Positions 35,817 through 43,793 of a DNA stretch of 64,000 nt are shown here, in pieces. Position 1 is the stretch's first letter, and every line of letters starts with the position of its first letter. Made by a program: the position numbers and the translations under genes. The notes beneath the pieces are model-generated. The model made no database searches. It was not told the DNA's origin and saw nothing but the letters and a program-made list of their open reading frames with translations. Where the stretch lies: contig NZ_BMKX01000010.1 in the NCBI RefSeq assembly GCF_014644555.1, positions 62,001 to 126,000 of the forward strand, read 5' to 3'. Source of the stretch: Glutamicibacter ardleyensis. Lineage in GTDB: Bacteria > Actinomycetota > Actinomycetes > Actinomycetales > Micrococcaceae.

Positions 35817-36239
35817 ATGGAATCTTTGTACACTGCAGAGTCACTCTCCACCGGCCACGGACGTGAAGGACGCGTGAAGACCGCTGATGGCAAGCTCGAT
35901 TTGAACCTGACTCCCCCAAGTGAATTGGGCGGCTCGGGAACCGGGACCAACCCGGAGCAGCTCTTCGCCGCGGGCTATGCCGCATGTTTCCATTCGGCAC
36001 TTCATTCGGTGGCCCGCAGCCGCAAGATCAAGATCGAGGACTCAAGTGTCGGCGGACGAGTCCACTTGCACCGCGACGGTGACAGTGGATTTAAACTCTC
36101 CGTCGAGCTTGAAGTAGTCATACCCGAAATGGATCACGCACAGGCTCAAGAGCTGGCAGATGCGGCCCATCAGGTTTGCCCGTACTCCAACGCAACCCGC
36201 GGCAATATCGATGTTGCCGTCACCGTCAGCGATGACTAA
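35817..36239 (+). CDS. ohr: Organic hydroperoxide resistance peroxidase Ohr
   Basis: This 140-residue OsmC/Ohr-family thiol peroxidase detoxifies organic and lipid hydroperoxides. The two active Cys are Cys57 (AACFHSAL) and Cys121 (QVCPYSNATRGN). The start is supported by CGAAAGG upstream. It lies directly after ohrR and overlaps the DoxX-like gene by 8 bases, so all three are probably induced together by peroxide. Confidence 0.95.
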   Translation: MESLYTAESLSTGHGREGRVKTADGKLDLNLTPPSELGGSGTGTNPEQLFAAGYAACFHSALHSVARSRKIKIEDSSVGGRVHLHRDGDSGFKLSVELEVVIPEMDHAQAQELADAAHQVCPYSNATRGNIDVAVTVSDD

Positions 36240-36705
36240 GAGACCCGCGCCAGGTTCCATACCTGAAGCCAAGCCGCTGGGATTTGCCCGCCATGGCGCG
36301 CGCATTATTCTGGGCTCATTTCTGACCTTTGCCGGAATTGGCCATCTCACCTTTGCCCGCGAGGAGTTTCAGGCGCAAGTTCCCCACTTCGTCCCGCTGG
36401 ATCCGGATCTGACCGTAGTGCTCTCCGGCGTGGCGGAGATCGGGTTAGGGCTCTCGGTACTGGCACTGCTCAAAAAGCGGGTCCATGTGGGCTGGATCGT
36501 TGCAGTCTTTTTCCTCGCGGTCTTCCCCGGAAACCTGATCCAGTGGCAAGAAGGCCGCGATGGATTTGGACTGGATACGGATGCTAAACGCTTCACCAGG
36601 CTCTTTTTCCAACCGGTATTGATTGCGTTGGCATTATGGTCAACGGCCGCGTGGCGCGATCGCGCGCACCTGCGCCGCGATAAGCAATCGCCAACGAGAG
36701 CCTAG
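36232..36705 (+). CDS. DoxX-family membrane protein
   Basis: This membrane protein of 157 residues has four hydrophobic helices and the DoxX-like motif RIILGSFLTFAGIGHLTF. The ATG at 36232 overlaps the end of ohr. DoxX-type proteins are linked to thiol or redox homeostasis in actinobacteria; placement in an ohr operon fits such a role, but no activity is established. Confidence 0.8.
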   Translation: MTKRPAPGSIPEAKPLGFARHGARIILGSFLTFAGIGHLTFAREEFQAQVPHFVPLDPDLTVVLSGVAEIGLGLSVLALLKKRVHVGWIVAVFFLAVFPGNLIQWQEGRDGFGLDTDAKRFTRLFFQPVLIALALWSTAAWRDRAHLRRDKQSPTRA

Positions 36706-36727
36706 CCAGCACTTAGCGCAAAAAGAA

Positions 36728-36780
36728 AAGTTCGCACCGCAATCCGGTGGCATCGTGCCACCGGATTGCGGTGCGAACTT
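36728..36780. terminator. Bidirectional terminator between convergent genes
   Basis: A perfect 25-bp stem with a 3-base loop (36728-36752 and 36756-36780) lies between the DoxX-like gene and the TVP38 gene, which face each other. It is flanked by A-rich sequence on the left, giving a T-run on the minus strand. Confidence 0.85.
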
Positions 36781-36825
36781 CGTTAAGTGCTTATGTCAGC
36801 GTGCAATATCCGGGCAGCTCAGGGA

Positions 36826-37548
36826 CTAAGTAGTCGGTGCTTCCAGGGTCGCAGCTTTCCCTTGGCGGCGCCACCGGAGGTAAGCCCAGATGGTCAGGAT
36901 CGCTACGGCGATCCAGGCAACAATGATGACCGCCCCATGGAAGAATGAGGGCACGGCAATGAATGCCCCGATGGCGACCAAGGACAACTGCCCGGGGATC
37001 ACCGCCAGCGTGCTGGCCACTAGATACTCGCGTTGCGTGATCCCGAAGGCTCCACTGCCGTAGTTCACCGGCCAATAGGGAATGCCTGGCATTAGCCGCA
37101 GCATGAACACTGCCAGCAGTCCACGGGACTCCAACTTCCGCTCAACCGTGGCAGCATGCCTCCCCAGAAACCGGCGTACCGTCTGCCGGCCGAGCGCCCG
37201 GGCAATCCAATAGGCTCCCCAGCTGCCGAGCATGACCCCGATGAGGGAGTAGATGGTGCCTTCGAAGACTCCAAAGAGCAACCCTCCGGCGGTGGCCATA
37301 ATAGTCACCGGAATCGGGGTTAATGCCACCAAGGCATAAGCTCCGATGAACAACAGCCGAGTAGTCCAGGTGGTGGCATCCGCCGTATTTCTGATCTCTT
37401 CAATGGTTGGCAGATGGACGTTGAACGCCAACCAGATCATCAGCAGAAAAACTGCGATCAGCGCACCGTTGCGTGCATAATTCACCCATAAGGAGGTGGT
37501 GGCTTCCGGCTCGTCTTCATTGGGCAGCGGTGCCTGCTGGTTTTCCAT
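36826..37548 (-). CDS. TVP38/TMEM64 (DedA-superfamily) membrane protein
   Basis: This 240-residue protein has about six hydrophobic helices and the SNARE-associated/VTT domain: SWGAYWIARALGRQTVRRFLG and LRLMPGIPYWPVNYGSGAFGI. Members are proposed lipid scramblases or transporters. It lies downstream of the copper-protein genes on the same strand, 164 bp from the nearest, so co-transcription is not certain. Confidence 0.88.
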   Translation of the reverse strand: MENQQAPLPNEDEPEATTSLWVNYARNGALIAVFLLMIWLAFNVHLPTIEEIRNTADATTWTTRLLFIGAYALVALTPIPVTIMATAGGLLFGVFEGTIYSLIGVMLGSWGAYWIARALGRQTVRRFLGRHAATVERKLESRGLLAVFMLRLMPGIPYWPVNYGSGAFGITQREYLVASTLAVIPGQLSLVAIGAFIAVPSFFHGAVIIVAWIAVAILTIWAYLRWRRQGKAATLEAPTT

Positions 37549-37712
37549 TCTTGTAGCTTATCGGCAACCTCTGGCCGTAACGCATTCCGGTGCTCACGCA
37601 GCATCGGCTCGCGCAGTGTGAGTTGGCGGCTGCGCAAAGAGATCCAGTATTCGAGGCCACCAGTCATCGCTGACGGCAGCCCCGAATACCGGAGCCTTGC
37701 GAACCGCTGGGG

Positions 37713-38351
37713 CTATACCAGTTGCAGCTGCGTCAAGCAGGTGGCATTCGTGGTCCCTGCGGTAGATACGGTGCTCTTCGCGGTTTTACCCTCGTAGGCA
37801 AATTCCAGATCCACGGTGATTCCGCGTGGAACCCAGAGTCCAATGAATCCATTGTCGAAGGTTTCCATGGACTTGTTCACCAGCACCTCACCTGTTTCCG
37901 CGTTGCTGGCCTTCACTTCGACTTCCTCGCCATACAGCTCCCCCAAGCATGTAGTGAGGCTGTGGAAATGGCAGCTGTGCGTCTGGTTCACATACGGCGC
38001 TGCTGAAAGATAGTACTGATCCTCGGGCATCGGCAGTCCAGCGGTTCGGCCCGACTGATGGGTCAGCACCAGCTGGGATGGCTGCACTTGGGCGGTGAAT
38101 TCAGTAGGCCGTTGCTCCGTGGGCAACCTATCAAGCTTGTCTATCGCCTGCTTGGCGTCGAGTCCTTCAAGGCCCAACTCGGCGAGGAAATCTCCGGTAT
38201 GCTCGGCGTCAACCGCCATCTGCCCAGCCTGGGAGTCCGGCTCGGGCGCACTGCTGCAGGCGGTTAGTGCAGCAAGAGCAACGACCGCTACGGCCGCTGT
38301 TTTAGCCACTCGTCTGCCAATGCCGCGATTCATCGCAAGTTCTCTGGACAT
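37713..38351 (-). CDS. CueP-family copper-binding lipoprotein
   Basis: This 212-residue protein has a lipoprotein signal peptide (lipobox LTAC). Its CueP-type core contains YVNQTHSCHFHSLTTCLGEL, whose Cys and His residues form the metal site. CueP is a periplasmic copper store in Salmonella; Gram-positive homologues are surface lipoproteins. GAGG precedes the ATG at 38351. It lies 34 bp after the DUF305 gene, in the same direction. Confidence 0.88.
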   Translation of the reverse strand: MSRELAMNRGIGRRVAKTAAVAVVALAALTACSSAPEPDSQAGQMAVDAEHTGDFLAELGLEGLDAKQAIDKLDRLPTEQRPTEFTAQVQPSQLVLTHQSGRTAGLPMPEDQYYLSAAPYVNQTHSCHFHSLTTCLGELYGEEVEVKASNAETGEVLVNKSMETFDNGFIGLWVPRGITVDLEFAYEGKTAKSTVSTAGTTNATCLTQLQLV

Positions 38352-38385
38352 GTTTTGCCTCGTTCCTTCCTGATTCGTAGTTCGA

Positions 38386-38991
38386 TTACAGCGCTGCCAG
38401 CAGCTGCTTCATCTCGTGAATTTCGTCATTCTGGGATTTGACGATGTCCTGCGCTAAATCGATGGCCGCCGGGTAGCTTCCTTCGTTGATCTCAGTTTCA
38501 GCCATATCCACGGCACCTTCGTGGTGGGTGATCATCTGTTCAAGGAATAACTTTGCGGCTTCCTTTCCGGAAGCCTCCTTGAGTGCTTTGATTTCATCTT
38601 CCGGGATCATGCCGTCGCCATGTTCCATGCTTGAGTGGTCCATTGAATCGGACATGCCCCATTCGGCAAGCCAGCGGACCATGCGTTCAATCTCCGGCGA
38701 TTGCGCAGTCTTGATCCGTGTGGCCAAGGCCTCGATATCTTCGGGGATGCTCTTCTTTTCCAGGAGAATATCGGACATTTCGATCGCCTGTTCATGGTGC
38801 ATTTTCATGCCTGAGGCAAAGGCCATGTCTGCATCGTTTGCGGCGACTGACTGCGACATGGAGTGGCCCGAGTGCGAGGTGGAGGCCGAGGGACTTTGCG
38901 CCGGCGCCTCTTGCAGATCGGCGGCGCAGCTTGCCAGCAAAAGTATGGAACTCAATGCCAGGGCGCTGGAAAATAAGGTCTGTCGTTTCAT
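38386..38991 (-). CDS. DUF305 lipoprotein (copper-linked four-helix protein)
   Basis: This 201-residue lipoprotein has lipobox LLASC, a His/Met-rich linker (HSGHSMSQS) and a DUF305 domain with the paired motifs MKMHHEQAIEMSD and MITHHEGAVDMAE. These HHE-type sites suggest metal binding; the domain is common in copper-resistance clusters. The start is placed at the ATG at 38991 with GGAG upstream; the frame is open to 39060. Confidence 0.88.
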   Translation of the reverse strand: MKRQTLFSSALALSSILLLASCAADLQEAPAQSPSASTSHSGHSMSQSVAANDADMAFASGMKMHHEQAIEMSDILLEKKSIPEDIEALATRIKTAQSPEIERMVRWLAEWGMSDSMDHSSMEHGDGMIPEDEIKALKEASGKEAAKLFLEQMITHHEGAVDMAETEINEGSYPAAIDLAQDIVKSQNDEIHEMKQLLAAL

Positions 38992-39087
38992 TATTGGATC
39001 TCCGAGGGTGTTTGAGAACGTGTATGGCGCCAATATCAGATGACGCCTAAGTCTTGGCACAGCGGGCTATGGACGCCCACAGGGTGC

Positions 39088-39525
39088 TCACGTTCTACAG
39101 ATACCCAAAGCGGTGAGATTCGGCTTATTTCGCAAAATCCCGCGAGCCAGTTTCAAAGCTGGACTGCTTTTTGAGTTCTTTGGTTTCGCGGTCTGCAGAA
39201 TTCGTGGTGGCCTCAGGAAAAGCAAGAAGGCCAGCAACGCTAAGATGCATCCTGCAGCAGCCACTTCATGGCCGGTTGGGCAGTCAGCACACCCTTGCAC
39301 CGCGCCATGTCCGATGACCTCAATCGACGAATGGTGCATAGGCAGCTCTGTAGCCAAGGTATTTTGTGCAGCAGGCACCATGGCGGAATTTGCGCCGGGG
39401 TGGTGCAAAACGTGCATCGAAAATAGCCCTAGGGACAAGGCGCTAATCAGCAATACCAAATGAATAATAGCAAGCGGGGAACGAAACCGTTCGCTGGCCA
39501 TAGTTTCGAGATTGGTGGTGCTCAT
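39088..39525 (-). CDS. DUF6153-like small membrane protein
   Basis: This 145-residue protein has two membrane helices (LAIIHLVLLISALSLGLFSMHVL and AAGCILALLAFLLFL). The loop between them contains MHHSS, GHG and CADC (GCADCPTGH), which are likely metal ligands. The pattern matches DUF6153 proteins, which sit beside DUF305 and copper genes in actinobacteria. The ATG at 39525 has TAAGGGG close upstream; later Met starts are possible. It is the first of the three-gene group DUF6153, DUF305, CueP. Confidence 0.7.
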   Translation of the reverse strand: MSTTNLETMASERFRSPLAIIHLVLLISALSLGLFSMHVLHHPGANSAMVPAAQNTLATELPMHHSSIEVIGHGAVQGCADCPTGHEVAAAGCILALLAFLLFLRPPRILQTAKPKNSKSSPALKLARGILRNKPNLTALGICRT

Positions 39526-39799
39526 GCCCCTTACGTTACCCACACGCGGCAAGCACATCGAAAGGACTAAGCGCAGATGACACATGCTCGCTTCAGCGAT
39601 GGCCAATCATTTGACTACGGAAGTGATATTTTTGTTAATAACTTCGCCTCTGAATTTGAGGATTTCACCGGCAAAGAGGCCTTCTAGGACAGTTAGGTTC
39701 TTGTTCAGGCCCCGAACAACGCCGAGGATTCAAAAATTGGTTGCGGACAACTGAACCGCGTCTGCTCGCCATTGAGCCCGCTGTCGTTTTGCCCCTGTT

Positions 39800-40597
39800 T
39801 TACGCATCACGCAATCTCAGGGAAATCCACCCCGCACCGAGCAGTGCGACGCTCCAGGCGATGAGCACCAACAACGCCACCTCGGGCCCATAGGGTTCGC
39901 TGGCGCCGGTAGCCATGAGTGTTGCAGCATTGGTGGGCAGGTACTGGATCAACGTCTGGACCCAGTGGATCGGGATTATTTGCAAGATCTGAGGCAGACC
40001 TACAACTAGCGCGATGGCCGAGACGATCGCTCCGGCGGAGTTTCGGCACAGCAGGCCGAGACCCAGCACCATCAAGCTCAGCAAGCCAAGGTAAATGCCC
40101 GCACCAAGTGAAGCGGAGATTAAGTCCGAGAATCCAAATTCTCCATATTGCTCGGCGCTCAGCGCGGTGGGGATCGTCCCCACAAGGATCAGGCCCACCC
40201 CGGCAAGAAAGCCGAGCACCGCGAGCAGTACCGCCTTGGCGCCGAGCGTGGTTCCGCGGCGCGGCACCGACTGCAAGGTGGTGCAGATGCTCCCGCTGGA
40301 GTACTCGTTGGTAATGTGCAGGGCTGCCGCCGCCGCAAAGAACAGCTGCCCGAATTGCAGCGTGGCGAACACCAGCAGCGGGGCTGGCATGGCGGTGTCG
40401 AAGCCGTTGTCGCCGCTGGCTTTTGCACTGGCGCCCAGCAGCAGCCATCCCAGCGCGATGGTGACCAGGAGGCCCGAAGCATAAAGCCCCACCAAGGTAC
40501 GCAATCCGAAAAATTTGGTGGTTTCGGCTCGAGCTGCCGCCAGCAACGAACCGGCAAAGTTTACACTTTTGGATTCATTGATCATCAACGTGCTCAT
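39800..40597 (-). CDS. ABC-2 type transporter permease
   Basis: This 265-residue integral membrane protein has six hydrophobic helices and the ABC-2 permease features AARAETTKFFGLRT at the N-terminus and NEYSSGSICTTLQSVPRRG. It pairs with the ATPase just upstream through an ATGA overlap. It probably exports a peptide, antibiotic or lipid-like compound; the substrate is unknown. Confidence 0.88.
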   Translation of the reverse strand: MSTLMINESKSVNFAGSLLAAARAETTKFFGLRTLVGLYASGLLVTIALGWLLLGASAKASGDNGFDTAMPAPLLVFATLQFGQLFFAAAAALHITNEYSSGSICTTLQSVPRRGTTLGAKAVLLAVLGFLAGVGLILVGTIPTALSAEQYGEFGFSDLISASLGAGIYLGLLSLMVLGLGLLCRNSAGAIVSAIALVVGLPQILQIIPIHWVQTLIQYLPTNAATLMATGASEPYGPEVALLVLIAWSVALLGAGWISLRLRDA

Positions 40598-41520
40598 TTT
40601 GTCTTCACTCCACCAGTTAGTTCGGCGGAGTAGTCCACCGTGTCATGCGTCAATTGTTTATATGCGTTTTCCAGCGAGCCATGAATAATGCTCAGTTCAT
40701 GCAGTTCGATTCCTCCGGCAAAGGCCAGCGCACCGATGCGCTCAAGGGGCATGCCGATGACCTCCAGATGGCCTTCCCCGGCGTTGTTGACTTTGGCTCC
40801 TTGCTGCAGCAGAAGTCCGGCGAGAGCACTCGCTCGCGGGGTACGCACGGTGATGAGCTGTTGGGTGAATTCCTGGATCAACTCTTGGGTGGGCGCTTCG
40901 GTGATGAGTTCTCCGCGGCCGATGAGAATCAAATGGTCAGCAACCTGCTGGACCTCGCTCATCAGGTGGCTGGAGACGAAGATGGTTCCGCCTGCATCCG
41001 CGCGGGTGCGCATTAGCTGCCTGATCCACAAGATGGCTTCGGCATCCAGTCCGTTCATCGGTTCGTCCAGGATGAGTATCTGCGGGTCCCCCAGCAAGGC
41101 GGCGGCGATCCCCAGGCGTTGCCGCATGCCCAGAGAGAATCCTCCAATGCGTTTGGTGGCCACGGACTGCAGCCCAACTTCGGCGAGCGCCTGCTCCGCC
41201 CGGCGAACTGGGATCCGGTTGCTCTGCGCTAAGGCTTTGAGGAAGGTACGCGGAGTATGACCGGGATGACCGGCGGTCCCGGAGATGTGCGCGCCTACGG
41301 TGTGCAAGGGATAACGCAGCTTTGCGTAGGGAACTCCGTTGACCAGCGACTTCCCAGCTGTGGGTGAGTCAAGGCCGAGGATCATGCGCATGGTGGTGGA
41401 TTTTCCTGCCCCGTTGGGTCCGAGGAATCCGGTGACCTTTCCTGCTGTGATATCTACGCTCAGTTCATTCACTGCGCGGGTGCTGCCGAAATCCTTAGTC
41501 AGTGCTTCGAGGGTGATCAT
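40594..41520 (-). CDS. ABC transporter ATP-binding protein
   Basis: This 308-residue ATPase has Walker A GPNGAGKST, signature LGMRQRLGIA and Walker B ILILDEPMNGLD. The C-terminal region is typical of drug- or bacitracin-export ATPases of the BcrA type. It forms an exporter with the overlapping permease gene and is divergent from a two-component system, which may sense the exported compound. Confidence 0.92.
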   Translation of the reverse strand: MITLEALTKDFGSTRAVNELSVDITAGKVTGFLGPNGAGKSTTMRMILGLDSPTAGKSLVNGVPYAKLRYPLHTVGAHISGTAGHPGHTPRTFLKALAQSNRIPVRRAEQALAEVGLQSVATKRIGGFSLGMRQRLGIAAALLGDPQILILDEPMNGLDAEAILWIRQLMRTRADAGGTIFVSSHLMSEVQQVADHLILIGRGELITEAPTQELIQEFTQQLITVRTPRASALAGLLLQQGAKVNNAGEGHLEVIGMPLERIGALAFAGGIELHELSIIHGSLENAYKQLTHDTVDYSAELTGGVKTK

Positions 41521-41650
41521 GGTGTGCTCCTTAGGTTCTGCTGCTAACCCTAGGAATTAACTTGTCCCTGCACACCGGCCGTTCGTCGGCACTAATGAGC
41601 CGGCTATCCCCTACCTTGGTCGGTGTCCGCCCGGTACAACGCTGAGTAGC

Positions 41651-42997
41651 ATGTTGTACATGACTACCTCGTGGAAGCAGCCGGCACTCCTGGTCGCCTT
41701 GGCGCTCTGCGCATATCTGGTTCCGATTTCTACTAATGGAGCATGGATCCTGCTAGCTCCGGTCGCGGCGATCTGCAGCTATCTGGCAGGACGGCATGTA
41801 GCTTCATTGGCCCATGGCTTGCTGGCTTTCGGGGCGGGCCTCGTGACCGCTACGGTCACGCTGATCCTCTCCGCGCCGGTGAGCCTTTTGACCTTCGCCT
41901 TGAATATCCTGACTGGGGTGGTGCTCTTTGCGCTTTTGCCTTGGTGGATCGGCAGGGGCAGGCGCACATCATTTATCTTTCGCGCCCAGGAACGCCAGCA
42001 TGTGGTGGTGCAGGCGGCGCTGCGGGAGCGAGCGCGCATCGCCGAGGCCATGCATGACCAGTTGGGCCATGACCTCGCGTTGCTCGCCTTGCAGGCCGGT
42101 GGCCTGCAGATTTCTTTGGACAAGGGAACTGCGGTCCATGAGCAGGCATCCAAGATCCGCAGCCAGGCTGACGAGGCAATAGATCATCTGCATCAGATCA
42201 TCGGTGTTCTCCATGACGCTGGCGAGCGCGCACCCTTGGAACCTGCAGCCATGGCTCTTGAGCAACTCGTGGAGCAGACGAGATCTAAGGGCATGGACAT
42301 CAAGTTCACCCAACTAGGTTCACCGCTAACTGCAGGGTACGGAAGCCTGCTTCATCAGGTAGCCCAGGAAGCACTGACCAATGCGGCGAAGTACGCACCT
42401 CACGCGTCAGTGGACATGGTTCTGGACAGCCGAAGCGACCCGACGATACTTCGTATTTCCAATCCATTGACGGGCCAGGTGCCAACAGCCCGAACAGGCG
42501 CCACCGGGCTCGCCTCGCTGCGGACAGCACTTGAAGCGCACGGTAGCTCGCTGCGCATTAACCAATCCGGAAAACACTTCGAGCTCGTCGCTCTGATGGC
42601 GCAGCCGAAGCAGGGTGACTCAGTACCGGCCCAGCAGTTACCGGTGAAACGTCGAAGCCGGCTAGCCATCATCTTATTGCCGGTCCTCGCCGTGGTGGTC
42701 ATAGCCGGCGGTCTCTTGCTGCTTCAAGATGCCACGTACCGGTCAACGGCTCTGCACCCCACGGATTTCCACGACCTATCAATCGGCATGACCCGCGCTG
42801 AGGTAAACCAGATTGTCCATGCCAAAGGACTGGATGATCCGCTGCCCGTACTCGATATCCCAGCACCGCCGGCCGAGTCTCAATGCCGCTACTACGCCGC
42901 ACGTACCGGGCTGCTGGATCTGGGCAGTGAAATGTTCTGGCTCTGCTTTACCGGCGACTCGCTGGTTTCCGCCGATCACCTGTATCCAAGACGCTGA
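41651..42997 (+). CDS. HisKA_3 sensor histidine kinase with C-terminal exported domain
   Basis: This 448-residue kinase has four or so N-terminal membrane helices (to about residue 100). The dimerisation/phospho-acceptor box ERARIAEAMHDQLGHDL contains His135, the N-box is EALTNAAKYA and a short G-box is TGATGLASL. Unusually, a further membrane helix (about 337-358) follows the ATPase domain. After it comes an extracytoplasmic tail of about 90 residues with two Cys and LSIGMTRAEVNQIVH, a pattern like BamE/SmpA-type small domains. The tail may sense the signal. It is paired with the response regulator 15 bp downstream. Confidence 0.88.
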   Translation: MLYMTTSWKQPALLVALALCAYLVPISTNGAWILLAPVAAICSYLAGRHVASLAHGLLAFGAGLVTATVTLILSAPVSLLTFALNILTGVVLFALLPWWIGRGRRTSFIFRAQERQHVVVQAALRERARIAEAMHDQLGHDLALLALQAGGLQISLDKGTAVHEQASKIRSQADEAIDHLHQIIGVLHDAGERAPLEPAAMALEQLVEQTRSKGMDIKFTQLGSPLTAGYGSLLHQVAQEALTNAAKYAPHASVDMVLDSRSDPTILRISNPLTGQVPTARTGATGLASLRTALEAHGSSLRINQSGKHFELVALMAQPKQGDSVPAQQLPVKRRSRLAIILLPVLAVVVIAGGLLLLQDATYRSTALHPTDFHDLSIGMTRAEVNQIVHAKGLDDPLPVLDIPAPPAESQCRYYAARTGLLDLGSEMFWLCFTGDSLVSADHLYPRR

Positions 42998-43012
42998 ACC
43001 GAGGAACCACTG

Positions 43013-43681
43013 ATGACAATGGCTTCACCTATCAGCATCTTGCTGGTCGACGACGATGCGTTGATCCGCGCCGGGCTGCGCGCAATCCTGGCCAGCGACC
43101 AGCAGATTTCCATCATCGGCGAGGCAGAAAACGGAGTGCGCGCCATTGCGTTGGCTAAGCGATTGAACCCAGCGGTGATCCTCATGGATATCCGCATGCC
43201 GCAACTTGATGGACTCGGCGCCATGGAAGGCATATTGCAGGGGAATCCTGAAGCCAAGGTGCTGATCCTGACCACCTTCGGCGAGGAAGAGTACATTGAC
43301 CGCGCGATGACCGGCGGCGCCGCAGGGTTCATGCTCAAAAGCTCCGGACCCGACGAGCTGCTGGGTGGGGTCCATGCGGTGGCCGAGGGCGCCGCAGCTC
43401 TTTCCCCACGCATAGCCCGGCGGGTCATCGAGAAGGTGCGCGGGATCAATACCGCTTCGCACTCCCAGGCCAAAGAGCTGGTACAAGAGCTGACCCCTCG
43501 CGAGCAGCAAGTCCTCGCCCTCGTTGGTGCGAGCCTCACCAACGCAGAGATTGCTATCCAGCTCGTGCTCAGCGAGGCGACGGTCAAGGGGCATATGACC
43601 GCTGTCTTGCTCAAGCTCGGAGCGCGTAACCGGGTGGACGCAGCATTGATTGCCTACAGGGCTGGAATTGTGAGCTCCTGA
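43013..43681 (+). CDS. NarL/FixJ-family response regulator
   Basis: This 222-residue regulator has an N-terminal receiver (VDDD at 12-15, phospho-acceptor Asp59 in VILMDIRMPQLDG, Lys in FMLKSS). Its C-terminal LuxR-type helix-turn-helix is LTPREQQVLALVGASLTNAEIA. GAGGAAC precedes the start. It is the partner of the upstream kinase; likely targets include the divergent ABC exporter. Confidence 0.93.
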   Translation: MTMASPISILLVDDDALIRAGLRAILASDQQISIIGEAENGVRAIALAKRLNPAVILMDIRMPQLDGLGAMEGILQGNPEAKVLILTTFGEEEYIDRAMTGGAAGFMLKSSGPDELLGGVHAVAEGAAALSPRIARRVIEKVRGINTASHSQAKELVQELTPREQQVLALVGASLTNAEIAIQLVLSEATVKGHMTAVLLKLGARNRVDAALIAYRAGIVSS

Positions 43682-43793
43682 AATACTGCGTCCGCCTGAC
43701 TCGTTTACGCGATAATTCGAAACGTCTTCGGCTGAACCGCGTGCAATTCTGCGATGAAGCTATAGACACGTATGGGCAAAACTCTCCCAAGGC

